From: Methylobacterium sp. 77
Lineage (GTDB): Bacteria; Pseudomonadota; Alphaproteobacteria; Rhizobiales; Beijerinckiaceae
Assembly (NCBI RefSeq): GCF_000372825.1
Contig: NZ_KB910516.1
Span: 3,143,825-3,207,824, forward strand
Reading direction: 5' to 3'
Length of the DNA stretch: 64,000 bases
The notes under the pieces are model-generated. The model was not told the DNA's origin. It worked only from the letters and a program-made list of their open reading frames with translations, and did not search any database. The translations under genes were made by a program, and so were the position numbers. Shown here piece after piece: positions 53,006 through 62,047 of this stretch; within the stretch, counting starts at the first letter, position 1; every line of letters starts with the position of its first letter.

Positions 53006-54100
53006 ATGATCCACCGATGCCTCCCGCCGGCCGCCTCGACACCGATCCGCCTGCGAGGAATACGCAGGTTCGTGGCGGTCATCACGGCCCTCGCCGGCCT
53101 CGCACTCGCCACCGGGGCAGCGACCGCCCGCCCCTTCGTCGACGCTGCGGGCCGCACGGTGCAAGTGCCGGACCGCGCCACCCGAATCCTCGCCGCCGGT
53201 CCGCCGGCCTCCGTCCTGCTCTACACCCTGGCGCCCGAGGCGATGATCGGGTGGGTCCGTGCCCCCTCCCCCGACGAGGCCGCCTTCCTGACGCCGGAGA
53301 CGCGCGGCCTGCCCGCCTATGGCCGGCTCACCGGCCGGGGCAACACCGCCAATGTCGAGGCCGTGCTCACCCTGAAGCCGGATCTCATCATCGATGTCGG
53401 CAGCACGGCGCCGACCTACGTCTCGCTAGCCGACCGGGTGCAGGCGCAGACGGGCATCCCCTACATTCTCCTCGACGGCAGCCTCGACCGGACGGCCGAG
53501 ACCTATGCCAAGCTCGGCGAGCTGGTCGGCGCGCGCGAACGGGCGACGGAGCTTGCCGCCGATGCAGAGGCGACGATCGCCGAGGTCAGGGGCCGGATCG
53601 CGTCGATCCCCGCCGACAGGCGCCCGCGCGTCTATTACGCCCGTGGACCGCGCGGATTGGAGACGGGGGTCGCCGGCTCGATCAATACCGAGATCCTCGA
53701 ACTCGCCGGCGCCCGCAACGTCGCCGAGGGCGGGGGCGCCACCGGCCTCACCACGATCTCGCCGGAACAGGTCCTGGCCTGGGATCCCGACGTCATCGTC
53801 ACCCTCGACCCCGCCTTCCGGCAGGCCATCGCCGGCGATCCGCTCTGGAGCACGCTCCGGGCCGTGCGCGCCGGCCGGGTCTACCAGACGCCGCGCCTGC
53901 CCTTCGGCTGGTTCGATTCACCGCCGGGGATCAACCGCCTGATCGGCCTGCGCTGGCTCGCGGGCTTGCTCCATCCCGGCCTGTTCCCCGAACCGATGGA
54001 AGGAGTGACGCGCGACTTCTACCGGCGCTTCTACCATCTCGACCTCGATGCCGCGCAGCTGCGAACACTGATGAAGGATTCCGAGGCGACCCGGCCGTGA
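53006..54100 (+). CDS. ABC importer periplasmic binding protein (BtuF/FecB-like)
   Basis: A 364-residue protein with a signal peptide (AVITALAGLALATGAATA) and the class III binding-protein fold: VDAAGRTVQVPDRATRILAAG at the start, LKPDLIIDVGS, and a C-terminal PFGWFDSPPGINRLIGLRWL (cited in part). Binds an iron chelate, heme or cobalamin in the periplasm. Operon with permease and ATPase (GTGA overlaps). Confidence 0.85.
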   Translation: MIHRCLPPAASTPIRLRGIRRFVAVITALAGLALATGAATARPFVDAAGRTVQVPDRATRILAAGPPASVLLYTLAPEAMIGWVRAPSPDEAAFLTPETRGLPAYGRLTGRGNTANVEAVLTLKPDLIIDVGSTAPTYVSLADRVQAQTGIPYILLDGSLDRTAETYAKLGELVGARERATELAADAEATIAEVRGRIASIPADRRPRVYYARGPRGLETGVAGSINTEILELAGARNVAEGGGATGLTTISPEQVLAWDPDVIVTLDPAFRQAIAGDPLWSTLRAVRAGRVYQTPRLPFGWFDSPPGINRLIGLRWLAGLLHPGLFPEPMEGVTRDFYRRFYHLDLDAAQLRTLMKDSEATRP

Positions 54101-55137
54101 CCACCTCCGCCATCGCCGCCCGGCCGGCCCTGCGCATCGCGCTGCGGGGCGTGCTCCCGCTCCTCGCGCTGCTGCTCCTCGTCGTCGTGTCGCTGGCGAC
54201 GGGCAAGTTCGCGGTGCCCGTCGCCGACGTGGCGCGGATCCTGTGGGCGACGCTGTCCGGCGTCCCATCTTCCGTCGATGCGACCGCGCAGATCGTGGTG
54301 CTGCAGGTGCGCCTGCCGCGCGTGGCGGCGAGCCTCGTCGTCGGCGCGGCCCTCGCCGCGGCGGGCTCGACCTACCAGGGCCTGTTCCGCAATCCCCTGG
54401 TCTCGCCCGACATTCTCGGCGTCTCGGCGGGGGCGAGCCTCGGCGCGGTGCTGGGCATCTTCCTCTCGCTTCCCGTCGGCGCGATCCAGCTCCTCGCCTT
54501 CGCGGGGGGATTGCTCGCCGTCGGCGCGGTCTATGCGGTGGGCCTCGCGGTGCGGCGGCACGATCCGGTGCTCACCCTGGTTCTGGCCGGGGTCGCCATC
54601 GGGGCGGTGCTCGGCTCGGCGATCTCGCTGCTGAAGGTGCTGGCCGACCCCTACAATCAGCTCCCCGCCATCACCTACTGGCTGCTCGGCAGCCTCACCG
54701 CCGTCACCCTCGGCGATGTCGGCGCCATCCTGCCGGCGATGACGCTCGGCCTGCTGCCGCTGGTCCTGCTCGCCTGGCGGATGAACCTGATGAGCCTGGG
54801 CGAGGAGGAGGCGCGGGCGCTCGGCGTCGAGACCCGCCTGCTGCGCCCGCTCTTCATCGCCGCGGCGACGCTGGTGACCGCGGCGGCCGTCTCGGTCACC
54901 GGCGTGATCGGCTGGATCGGCCTCGTCATCCCGCATGTGGCGCGGCTGATCGTCGGGCCGGATTTCCGCCGCCTGCTGCCGGCCTCGCTGCTGATGGGGG
55001 CGGGGTATCTCCTGGCGGTCGATCTCGTCGCCCGCACCATCGCGCCGATCGAGGTGCCCCTCGGCATCCTCACCGCGCTCATCGGCGCGCCGTTCTTCCT
55101 CTGGCTTCTCGCCACCGCCAAGCGGGGCTGGGCGTGA
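54097..55137 (+). CDS. ABC importer permease (FecCD/BtuC family)
   Basis: A 346-residue, about ten-helix permease with family motifs RLPRVAASLVVGAALAAAGS, QGLFRNPLVSPDILGVSAGA and GLVIPHVARLIVGPD. GTG start overlapping the binding-protein stop. Forms the transmembrane channel for the chelate. Confidence 0.9.
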   Translation: MTTSAIAARPALRIALRGVLPLLALLLLVVVSLATGKFAVPVADVARILWATLSGVPSSVDATAQIVVLQVRLPRVAASLVVGAALAAAGSTYQGLFRNPLVSPDILGVSAGASLGAVLGIFLSLPVGAIQLLAFAGGLLAVGAVYAVGLAVRRHDPVLTLVLAGVAIGAVLGSAISLLKVLADPYNQLPAITYWLLGSLTAVTLGDVGAILPAMTLGLLPLVLLAWRMNLMSLGEEEARALGVETRLLRPLFIAAATLVTAAAVSVTGVIGWIGLVIPHVARLIVGPDFRRLLPASLLMGAGYLLAVDLVARTIAPIEVPLGILTALIGAPFFLWLLATAKRGWA

Positions 55138-55907
55138 GCCTCGTCGTCGAGGATCTCGCCTTCGGCTACGGCGCGACGACCATCGGCGAAGGTGTCGGTT
55201 TGAGCCTGGGCGCAGGCGAGGTGCTCGGCCTGCTCGGGCCGAATGGCGGCGGCAAGACCACCCTGTTCAAGACCATCCTCGGCCTGATCCCAGCCAAGGC
55301 GGGGCGGATCGTCCTCGACGGCGAGGATGTCGCGACTTGGTCGCGGGCGCGGTTCGCGCGCAATGTCGCCTACGTGCCCCAGGCACAGGCCGCCTATTTT
55401 CCCTTCCGGGTGCAGGACGTGGTGCTGATGGGCCGCGCCAGCCGCCTCGGCGCCTTCGCCACGCCCGGCAGGGCGGACGAGGCGGCCGCCACCGAAGCCC
55501 TGGCCGCCCTCGGCATCCGCCACCTGTCCGAGCGCAGCTACACCGAGATCAGCGGCGGCGAACGCCAGCTCGTCCTCATCGCCCGCGCGCTGGCGGGAGA
55601 ACCGCGCTTCCTGGTCATGGACGAGCCGACCGCCAGCCTCGATTTCGGCAACCAGGCCCGGGTCCTCGATCAGGTGCGGCGCCTCAGGCAGCGCGGCATC
55701 GGGATCGTGCTCTCGACCCACGACCCCGACCACGCCTTCCTCTGCGACACGGTCGCCCTCCTGCATGAGGGCCGCCTGCTGGCGCTGGGACCACCGAAGG
55801 AGGCGGTGACGCCGGAGACGCTGCGGCTCCTCTACGGCGTCGCGGTCGCGATCGTGCCGCTGCCGGGCGAGGACCGCTTCGTCTGCACGCCGATCCTGTC
55901 GCGCTGA
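55134..55907 (+). CDS. ABC importer ATPase (FecE/BtuD family)
   Basis: A 257-residue ATPase: Walker A GPNGGGKTT, signature ISGGERQLVLIARAL, Walker B FLVMDEPTASLD, and the switch His in STHD. GTG start overlapping the permease stop. Powers import. Confidence 0.92.
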   Translation: MSLVVEDLAFGYGATTIGEGVGLSLGAGEVLGLLGPNGGGKTTLFKTILGLIPAKAGRIVLDGEDVATWSRARFARNVAYVPQAQAAYFPFRVQDVVLMGRASRLGAFATPGRADEAAATEALAALGIRHLSERSYTEISGGERQLVLIARALAGEPRFLVMDEPTASLDFGNQARVLDQVRRLRQRGIGIVLSTHDPDHAFLCDTVALLHEGRLLALGPPKEAVTPETLRLLYGVAVAIVPLPGEDRFVCTPILSR

Positions 55908-55935
55908 CCCCCTCCACACCGCAACGGACACCCGG

Positions 55936-56256
55936 ATGCCCGTGACCGAAACGCCCGATGGCCGCTACATCGTCGTCAAGGGGCGGCTGTGGCGGCGCGC
56001 CGATCCGAACCTCGACGCGGCCGAGCGCGACCGCCTCGTCAAGGCGCTGATGGACGCGCGGCGGGCGGTGAAGGTTGCCAAGCGCTCCGGCGACGAGACC
56101 GCCCTCGCTCAGGCCCGCCAAGCGGTCGATGCCGCCAAGCACGCCCTCGGCGAGCGCGGCCCCGTCTGGTGGACCGACGGCGCCCCGGACGAGAACCGCC
56201 GCATGGTCGTCAATACGAGTTATGCGGATTGGTATGCGGGGTTGGGGGTTGCGTAA
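55936..56256 (+). CDS. Small conserved hypothetical protein (106 aa)
   Basis: The body shows WRRADPNLDAAERDRLVKAL, an Ala/Arg-rich helix, and ERGPVWWTDGAPDENRRMV (ending YADWYAGL), a pattern of small conserved proteins in Methylobacterium relatives. Probably last gene of the importer operon by proximity; function unknown. Confidence 0.65.
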   Translation: MPVTETPDGRYIVVKGRLWRRADPNLDAAERDRLVKALMDARRAVKVAKRSGDETALAQARQAVDAAKHALGERGPVWWTDGAPDENRRMVVNTSYADWYAGLGVA

Positions 56257-56299
56257 AGGTCGGCATCCGATGCTTGGTGTCCACTTTCGGGGGGCCAGT

Positions 56300-56355
56300 A
56301 AGGGTGGGGAGCGGACCCTAGCCGTTAGGCCCGAAGCGGACGTACTGCTGCCGAC
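56300..56355 (+). repeat. Dispersed GC-rich repeat, copy B
   Basis: Matches 28005-28060 in the prophage at 52 of 56 positions. The upstream flank GGTC-GGCATCCG-A-TGCTTGGTG (56,258 on) also resembles sequence near 63,342. Confidence 0.65.
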
Positions 56356-56569
56356 CCGATGTTGCCGTCCAAGCGTGTTTCGGGGCGCCTCGGAAGCGGT
56401 CGTTTTTCGATGGACCTCGTATGAGGCGGTACGCATTCGGGTCCAAGTGCGACTTGATCAAGGGCTTCGATGCGCCGCCTGAACCTGGGATCAGTCGACT
56501 GAAATGCCTTGAGATGGTCTTTGCAAGGTCGAGTCCTCGACGGAGGTCCCCCCAGGAATCTGTATCCGA

Positions 56570-56596
56570 TGTCACATTAGGCTTTCGCGCTTCGTC
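56570..56596 (+). promoter_or_regulatory. ECF41-type promoter P1 (TGTCACA-N16-CGTC)
   Basis: TGTCACA at 56570-56576 and CGTC at 56593-56596 are separated by 16 bases, matching the published ECF41 promoter consensus. The -10 element ends 33 bases before the ATG of the membrane-protein gene that leads the sigma-factor operon, implying positive autoregulation. Confidence 0.75.
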
Positions 56597-56629
56597 ACTC
56601 TCGTGAACCAATCACGTGAGGAGAGCGCG

Positions 56630-57025
56630 ATGAGCAAAACCATACCGGTGCTCGCCGGATGTCTTGGTGCAGGCTTGGTCGGCAACGGCATCTTCATGCT
56701 CATCTCACCCGAAGCATGGTACTTCGCGGTTCCGGGCGTGACCTCGACGGGGCCGTTCAATCAGCACTTTCTGCGCGACATCGGTTTGATCTTCGTGCTG
56801 ATCGGGGCAGGATTTGTGTTCGGGGCCGTGAGATCCGGCTCGCGCGCGCTGCTCTGGAGCATGGGGGCGATCTGGCTCTCGGGCCACGCGCTGTTCCACT
56901 TTTGGGAGGTGGCGGTCGGCATCTGTGGCCCGGAGGTTCTGCCCCGCGACTTTCCTGCGGTGACACTTCCTGCGCTTATCGCGGTCGCCCTCAGCGTCTG
57001 GTCGGTTCGCCATGCCGATCACTGA
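56630..57025 (+). CDS. Four-helix membrane protein, first gene of the ECF41 operon
   Basis: A 131-residue protein with four hydrophobic helices (IPVLAGCLGAGLVGNGIFML; DIGLIFVLIGAGFVFGAV; ALLWSMGAIWLSGHALF; LPALIAVALSVW). GAGGAG precedes ATG 56630. Overlaps the sigma-factor start by 14 bases. Driven by P1; possibly a DoxX-like or stress membrane component, or a modulator of the sigma factor. No classical anti-sigma domain is visible. Confidence 0.7.
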   Translation: MSKTIPVLAGCLGAGLVGNGIFMLISPEAWYFAVPGVTSTGPFNQHFLRDIGLIFVLIGAGFVFGAVRSGSRALLWSMGAIWLSGHALFHFWEVAVGICGPEVLPRDFPAVTLPALIAVALSVWSVRHADH

Positions 57026-57911
57026 CGATCCGACCCTCGTCTTCGAACAGGAGCGGACGCGTCTCGTCCGGCTCGCCTACCGGATGCTCGGGTCCCTCAC
57101 TGAAGCGGAGGATGTCGTACAGGATGCCTGGCTGCGCTGGCGGCACGTCGACCATGCTGGGATTGTAACGCCCGCAGCATTTCTGTCTCGGACCGTCACG
57201 CGGCTCTGCCTGGATGTGATGAAGTCCGCCCGTGCGCGCCGCGAGACCTACGTTGGAACCTGGCTGCCCGAGCCCGTCGCTCTGCCGCCCGATGAAGACG
57301 TGGCCGACGACATGACGCTGACGTTGATGCTTGCATTGGAGAGGCTTTCGCCGCTGGAGCGGGCCGCGTTCCTCCTGCACGATGTCTTCTCGGTCCCCCT
57401 CGACGAAGTGGCAACGACCCTCGGACGCGAGCCGCCGGCCGTTCGTCAACTCGCATCACGGGCCAGGAAGCACGTCCAGTCGGCTCGCCCGCGCTTCCCG
57501 GTGGCGCGAGACGAGGGTGCACGCATCGCGAAAGCCTTCTTCGAAGCATCTTCAACGGGCAACGTCGCGGCACTCCGCGCGATGCTCGCCGCCTCCGTCA
57601 CCGTGCATTCTGATGGAGGCGGCAAGGTCCTCGCCTTCCCGAAGCCGATCATCGGCATCGACAAGGTCACGCGGATGCTGGAAGGCATCGCCCGGAAGGC
57701 GTGGATCCAGGGCGCTCGGAAGCTGCAGGATCTCTGGATCGACGGACTGCCGGGCTACCTCAGCCTGGAGCCCGGCGGGATGCTGCAGACGGTTGCCCTC
57801 GATATCCAGGGTGGACTGATCGTCGGCATCTACTTCACCCGTAACCCGGACAAGCTCGCGCGCTTGGCCGAGAAGTTCGATGGGACGGTGGGGACGAAGG
57901 CGCCGCATTAA
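57012..57911 (+). CDS. ECF41-group RNA polymerase sigma factor (SigJ-like, SnoaL-type C-terminus)
   Basis: A 299-residue protein: sigma2 (RLAYRMLGSLTEAEDVVQDA), sigma4 (LSPLERAAFLLHDVFSVPLD) and a fused C-terminal SnoaL-like domain. The ECF41 hallmarks are all present: WLPEP in the linker (84-88), DGGGK (201-205) and NPDKL near the C-terminus (278-282). In ECF41 proteins the C-terminal domain replaces a separate anti-sigma and tunes activity. Cotranscribed with the overlapping membrane-protein gene from P1, so likely autoregulated. Confidence 0.92.
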   Translation: MPITDDPTLVFEQERTRLVRLAYRMLGSLTEAEDVVQDAWLRWRHVDHAGIVTPAAFLSRTVTRLCLDVMKSARARRETYVGTWLPEPVALPPDEDVADDMTLTLMLALERLSPLERAAFLLHDVFSVPLDEVATTLGREPPAVRQLASRARKHVQSARPRFPVARDEGARIAKAFFEASSTGNVAALRAMLAASVTVHSDGGGKVLAFPKPIIGIDKVTRMLEGIARKAWIQGARKLQDLWIDGLPGYLSLEPGGMLQTVALDIQGGLIVGIYFTRNPDKLARLAEKFDGTVGTKAPH

Positions 57912-57914
57912 GCG

Positions 57915-58358
57915 TCAGCGGCGCCTCGCGATTGCCAACTCCCTCCGGCACGCCGTCGAGAAGGCGCAGAGCGGGTCGAGGTCGCTTGAGTGGCGGATGT
58001 CCGCGAATGCGGCGAGATCCTTGTTCGGGGCGAAGTAGGTCTCGCCGATCCGCTGCATGACGCGCTCGGCCTCGTTGAGCGTCTCAGGCTCCCCGAAGAG
58101 CCGGACCTTGTTCACGATGGCATAGAGGTTCACCAGCTTGGCCGGGTCGTCGAGGTCATGTCGGAAGGCGTCGCCGAACAAGGTCGACGCCTCCCGGATG
58201 AACTCGCCGTAGAGCGCCTCTCGTCGCGCACGATCCTGGACGAGCAGGGTCGCGCGCTCCTGGCTATGCTGCGTCAGCCATGTGGTCGCAAAGGAGGCCA
58301 TGGCGCCGATGGCTGACCCCGCGAGGGCGGAAAGCGCCGAGATGTAGGCCGCATCCAT
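57915..58358 (-). CDS. Membrane-anchored hypothetical protein
   Basis: A 147-residue protein: N-terminal membrane helix (YISALSALAGSAIGAMASFA) then a long helical, charged domain (ERATLLVQDRARREALYGEF). It lies 12 bases after the SDR gene and is probably cotranscribed from P2. Function unknown. Confidence 0.65.
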   Translation of the reverse strand: MDAAYISALSALAGSAIGAMASFATTWLTQHSQERATLLVQDRARREALYGEFIREASTLFGDAFRHDLDDPAKLVNLYAIVNKVRLFGEPETLNEAERVMQRIGETYFAPNKDLAAFADIRHSSDLDPLCAFSTACRRELAIARRR

Positions 58359-58370
58359 CGGCGGGAAGCC

Positions 58371-59129
58371 TCAGCTCACGCGCTTCGGCTGTGTCGCCAC
58401 CCAGTCTTCGTAGCGCCACTGCGAGAGCCATGCGTCTTCATCCGGTGTCAGCCAGCGGTCTTCGAGGACGACACCGAAGTAGGGTGCCGTGTCGTCCCGG
58501 ATGACCTCACGCGTGTCACCAACGCCGTCGAAATGACGCCGCACCAGCTCGTCCATCGGCAGTCTCTCAGGGCCGGCGATCTCGACCATGCCGTTTCGAG
58601 GTGGCGCCAGGGCGGCTTCGGCAACCTTGGCAGCGACATCGGCCGAAGCGATGGGCTGGATCGAGGCGGACGTCGCACGCGCGCTGCCGTCGACAATTGC
58701 GGCTGCGGCAATCGTGGCGACGAACTCGAAGAACTGGGTAGCGCGCACCACGGTCCAGGGCACGCCGGCCGAGGCGACCAACTCCTCTTGCGCGAGCTTG
58801 GCCCGGAAATAGCCGCTGTCGAGCAGGCGCTCGGTTCCCACGACCGAAAGGGCGACGTGGTGCGAAACGCCCGCCGCCTTTTCGGCCTCGGCCAGATTCT
58901 GTCCGGCGCGGACGAAGAAATCCATCACCGCGTCGTCGGCGAAGGAGGGTGAGTTGGCGACGTCGACCACGACATGCGCGCCCCGCAGGGCTTTCGCCAA
59001 GCCCTCTCCCGTCACAGCGTTCACCCCCATACTGGGCGAGGCCGCCAGCACCTCATTGCCAGGAGCTTTTAGGGCGGAAACAACCTGCGAGCCGATCAGC
59101 CCGGTGCCGCCGATGACAACGATTTTCAT
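58371..59129 (-). CDS. NmrA/SDR-family NAD(P)-binding oxidoreductase
   Basis: A 252-residue atypical SDR. It has the glycine-rich GGTGLIGSQV nucleotide motif (8-17), VVDVANSPSF, HHVALSVVGTERL and a WTVVRATQFFEF segment in place of the classical YxxxK. Such genes are recurrent partners of ECF41 sigma factors. ATG 59129 gives the standard MKIVVIGGTG start; the P2 promoter lies 48 bases upstream. Confidence 0.8.
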   Translation of the reverse strand: MKIVVIGGTGLIGSQVVSALKAPGNEVLAASPSMGVNAVTGEGLAKALRGAHVVVDVANSPSFADDAVMDFFVRAGQNLAEAEKAAGVSHHVALSVVGTERLLDSGYFRAKLAQEELVASAGVPWTVVRATQFFEFVATIAAAAIVDGSARATSASIQPIASADVAAKVAEAALAPPRNGMVEIAGPERLPMDELVRRHFDGVGDTREVIRDDTAPYFGVVLEDRWLTPDEDAWLSQWRYEDWVATQPKRVS

Positions 59130-59439
59130 GTGACGCTCCATCTCAACCACAGTCCCGGCGGGACCGTCACGGTCATGACGAGAAGCGCCCCTCGCAGTGT
59201 GACATTGGCGCGGAAAATCGATGCGCTCGACTTGGGCCTGCGAAGGCATGACCTTCTGGGATGCTTGGGACGAGGGCGGTCCCAAAAAAGACGGTTCCCG
59301 TTCGAATCTGCTCGGACGGCTCACGACCTTACGAAAGCGCATCCCCGGGACAGATTCCGGGGATGAACGAGTTTTGACAAGGGAGCCGTGCACGACCCCG
59401 CATTCGAAGAGGGACCGCGTCAGCACGGTCCCAATGTAT
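59130..59439 (-). other. 310-base gap holding ECF41 promoter P2
   Basis: The P2 promoter of the SDR gene lies at 59177-59204. The remainder contains no repeat or credible gene and ends at the convergent-side 3' end of the metallo-hydrolase gene. Confidence 0.5.
59177..59204 (-). promoter_or_regulatory. ECF41-type promoter P2 (TGTCACA-N17-CGTC)
   Basis: On the minus strand TGTCACA (59204-59198) and CGTC (59180-59177) are 17 bases apart, upstream of the SDR gene and its downstream partner. Confidence 0.65.
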
Positions 59440-60387
59440 TCAGTAGTCCCAGAACACGGGAACCCATCGAAAAGCGTCGCCATCAACCGCGACCCGACCG
59501 ACCGACGGGAACGGCAGATGCGTGGCGATCAGCTGCTCGCCGGACGCCGCCAGTTCCCGCAAAAGCCGAACGCGAACACGCGCCGCCTCTTCGGGATCAT
59601 GTTCGAAGCCGTTGTGCCAGTCGGGGTGCTCAAACCCGACCGAGAACACGGCGTCGCCGGCGAAGGTCAGCCGGTCGCCGCCGGATGCCAGGCGCACCAC
59701 ACTATGCCCCGGCGTGTGGCCGCCGGTGCGACGGACGATCACCCCCGGCGCGACCTCATGCTCCTCGTCGAACAGCCGCAATTGACCGCGGTACTCTTGC
59801 GCAAACCGTTTGGCGGCTGCGCGAAGCGCATCAGGGAACCCCTCTGGCATGTTGACGTGAGCGAAATCCGGCGCTTCCCAGAACTTGACCTCGGCAGCCG
59901 CCACGTGGATCCGCAGGTCCGGGCGGAGCCGCTCCTTCACGCCGTCGACGAGGAGCCCGCCGACATGGTCCATGTGCATGTGGGTCAGCACCACGTCGGT
60001 CACAGACGCGAGGTCAATCCCAACGGCGTCCAACCGCCTGATCAGTTGACCTGCCCGCGGCAGGTTCAGGTTCGGATCCAGCCCCAACCCGGCGTCGATG
60101 AGGATGGTCTGATCGCCACTGCGGACCACAACCACGTTCAACGACCAGTCGAACGCGTCCTGAGGCAGGAACATGTCGTTCAGCCACGCCGCCCTTAGGG
60201 CCGGTTCGACGTTGTGTCCCAACATCTTGGTAGGGAGCGGCAACACGCCATCGCTGACGACCAGCACGTCGATCTCGCCGATCCGTACCGCGTAACGCGA
60301 GGGCACCAACTCCTCACCCCCCAAGCGCGGAGTGCCGGCATACGCCGGATCGGTTCGTCCGGCATTGGCAGTTACTGCATCAGTCAT
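59440..60387 (-). CDS. MBL-fold metallo-hydrolase, ECF41-regulon member
   Basis: A 315-residue metallo-beta-lactamase-fold protein. The metal motif is THMHMDHVGG (HxHxDH), with HTPGHS and later FAGDAVFS (metal-binding Asp) and THLPFP (His). Lactonase- or hydrolase-type activity is likely; substrate unknown. ATG 60387 has AAGGG upstream and leaves a sensible leader after promoter P3. The longer frame to 60444 would start almost at the -10 element. Confidence 0.8.
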   Translation of the reverse strand: MTDAVTANAGRTDPAYAGTPRLGGEELVPSRYAVRIGEIDVLVVSDGVLPLPTKMLGHNVEPALRAAWLNDMFLPQDAFDWSLNVVVVRSGDQTILIDAGLGLDPNLNLPRAGQLIRRLDAVGIDLASVTDVVLTHMHMDHVGGLLVDGVKERLRPDLRIHVAAAEVKFWEAPDFAHVNMPEGFPDALRAAAKRFAQEYRGQLRLFDEEHEVAPGVIVRRTGGHTPGHSVVRLASGGDRLTFAGDAVFSVGFEHPDWHNGFEHDPEEAARVRVRLLRELAASGEQLIATHLPFPSVGRVAVDGDAFRWVPVFWDY

Positions 60388-60457
60388 CGTCATCCCTTTC
60401 GTGGGACGCGCGTAGATCTGTCTCAGCAGGATCGCGAAACGCACGTCATGTCTGAGG

Positions 60458-60484
60458 GACGAGCCTAGGTAGGCAGGTGTGACA
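60458..60484 (-). promoter_or_regulatory. ECF41-type promoter P3 (TGTCACA-N16-CGTC)
   Basis: On the minus strand TGTCACA (60484-60478) and CGTC (60461-60458) are exactly 16 bases apart, about 70 bases before the ATG of the metallo-hydrolase gene. Confidence 0.75.
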
Positions 60485-60658
60485 TGAGCGGCGGAAAATT
60501 GAATCTCTCGCTCCTGGATGATCGTTGTCTTATTCAGAGCTTCCTTGAGCGACCAGCCTCTTTAAAGCCCGTCTCAGTCGTCTGAAGCTGCTTCACCACG
60601 AGCCTGAGGACGGACATTCCTTGGACCTGCTATGGGGCGGAAGCGGGCACGGCGGCGA

Positions 60659-60723
60659 CGTCCGCTTCGATGCATTCATTTCCGATAGCGGATCGGCAGA
60701 AATCCACCCACCCCGGCCGTGGG
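60659..60723 (+). repeat. Dispersed repeat resembling the prophage copy at 30901
   Basis: Shares CGTCCGCTT and, about 30 bases on, GCAGAAA-N-CCACCCA-N-CCCGG with 30901-30965. A diverged interspersed host repeat. Confidence 0.45.
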
Positions 60724-60856
60724 TCGAAGGCTCATCAAGAATCCCACATGCGGACGTTCCCAGCTTCCGCAAAGGGTCGGAAGCCAGCCTCGGCACCGGG
60801 TTACGATCGCCCCAGATGCCGACCGCCGGCCCTCCCCGCCCGGCCCCCTCCCAGCC

Positions 60857-62047
60857 TTAGATGGCGAGGCCGAAGGCGAGGGTGCTGTCGAGGCCGTAGG
60901 AGAGCATCACGTGGCTGTCCATGATCTTGTTCGTGACCTGGCCGCGGAGCGACTTGATCTCGTGCTGGCAGGTATCGGCCATCATGGCGCCGGCGCCCAG
61001 TAGGGTGCGCGAGCCCATCACCGAATCGAGCGTCACGGTCTCGGTGGCGAAACGGCCCTTGAACGACTCGTCGCCGCACAGGAAATCGATGGTGCGGTAG
61101 CCGTGGTCGATGGACCACTGGATGTAGTCCATCATCAGGACCATCCCCGGCGATCCCCGCTCGAAATCGGGATCGTAGGTGGTGACGAAAGCCATCATCG
61201 ACCCGGCCTGCACGAAATTCACCGACACCGCGATCACTACCCCGTCGCATTCGAGCACGAAGAGATGGAGCAGGCCGGTCTCGGCCAGGACGCGCACGAG
61301 GGCCGGCAACGCAGGGGTACCCTCGTCGAACAGGGCGGATTCGAGCGCGCGACCGTCGAGCCATTTGCGCTTGAGCGCCGCGAGCCGCTCGAGGATCGGC
61401 TCGATCGACTCGTCGGGGCCGACCAGCCGGAACCGCAGCGGCCCCTGCTCGGACAGGAATTTCTGCCCGCGCCGATAGTTCTGACGCATCTTCTTGGACT
61501 GGCCGTCGAACCATTCCTGGCCGCTGCGCCAGGACCCGACGACGCGAGAACTCGCCTCGCTGCGATGGTTCGGGTGGAGGCCGGCCGCCTCCCTCTGCGC
61601 GGGCCCGAGGAGCGCGCGGATCTTCGCGTTCGGCAGCATGCGGTTGACATAGATCAGGTCGAACCCGCCGGCGGCGAGGAGATGCTCCCACATCCGGCCG
61701 ATCACGGCAGAATCGTCGCCGGGCGCGAGGAGGGCATCGCCGTAATCGGCATGGTCCTTGGCCGCCCATTCGAGGAGAAGGACGCCGCGGCGGCGACAGG
61801 TGGCGAGCGGGAGGACCGCCTCGAGCCGGTCGCCCCGCCAGGCCAGCACGATCAGGAGCGCGCGCCGCTCCCGGTCCGGGGCGGTCGTCCACCACGCCTG
61901 GATCCAGGCATGGCTCTGGAACACCAGGCCGCCGGCACGCTGCCACAGGTCGGTCCAGGCGGTCTCGACGGCGGCCAGCCGCTCCGGGGACCGCACGATT
62001 TCGAGCCGTTCGGCCACGGCTTTTCCGGGATGCGCGAATGCGTTCAC
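60857..62047 (-). CDS. GNAT-superfamily acetyltransferase, BcsL/CelD type
   Basis: A 396-residue protein of the CelD/BcsL (Acetyltransf_6) kind: VFQSHAWIQAWW, then WFDGQSKKMRQNYRRGQKFL (family KNRRR-like motif) and the late YDPDFERGSPGMVLMMDYI and FLCGDESFKGRFA motifs. Such enzymes act in polysaccharide or surface-lipid modification. GTG 62047 overlaps the stop of the upstream hydroxylase gene (GTGA), so the two form an operon. Confidence 0.8.
   Translation of the reverse strand: MNAFAHPGKAVAERLEIVRSPERLAAVETAWTDLWQRAGGLVFQSHAWIQAWWTTAPDRERRALLIVLAWRGDRLEAVLPLATCRRRGVLLLEWAAKDHADYGDALLAPGDDSAVIGRMWEHLLAAGGFDLIYVNRMLPNAKIRALLGPAQREAAGLHPNHRSEASSRVVGSWRSGQEWFDGQSKKMRQNYRRGQKFLSEQGPLRFRLVGPDESIEPILERLAALKRKWLDGRALESALFDEGTPALPALVRVLAETGLLHLFVLECDGVVIAVSVNFVQAGSMMAFVTTYDPDFERGSPGMVLMMDYIQWSIDHGYRTIDFLCGDESFKGRFATETVTLDSVMGSRTLLGAGAMMADTCQHEIKSLRGQVTNKIMDSHVMLSYGLDSTLAFGLAI

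Larger units (their letters stand above)
56257..56629 (+). other. 373-base gap with dispersed repeat and ECF41 promoter
   Basis: Holds repeat copy B (56300-56355) and, at its right end, the ECF41-type promoter (56570-56596). No gene recognised; short frames here are read through the repeat. Confidence 0.55.
60388..60856 (-). other. 469-base gap with ECF41 promoter P3 and a dispersed repeat
   Basis: P3 lies at 60458-60484 and a repeat related to the prophage copy at 30901 lies at 60659-60723. The rest is GC-rich palindromic repeat-like sequence without a credible gene. Confidence 0.5.

Noticed and set aside
58371..59486. N-terminal extension of the SDR protein to 59486
   Set aside because: The extension runs over promoter P2 and has shadow-like sequence; MKIVVIGGTG is the canonical start.
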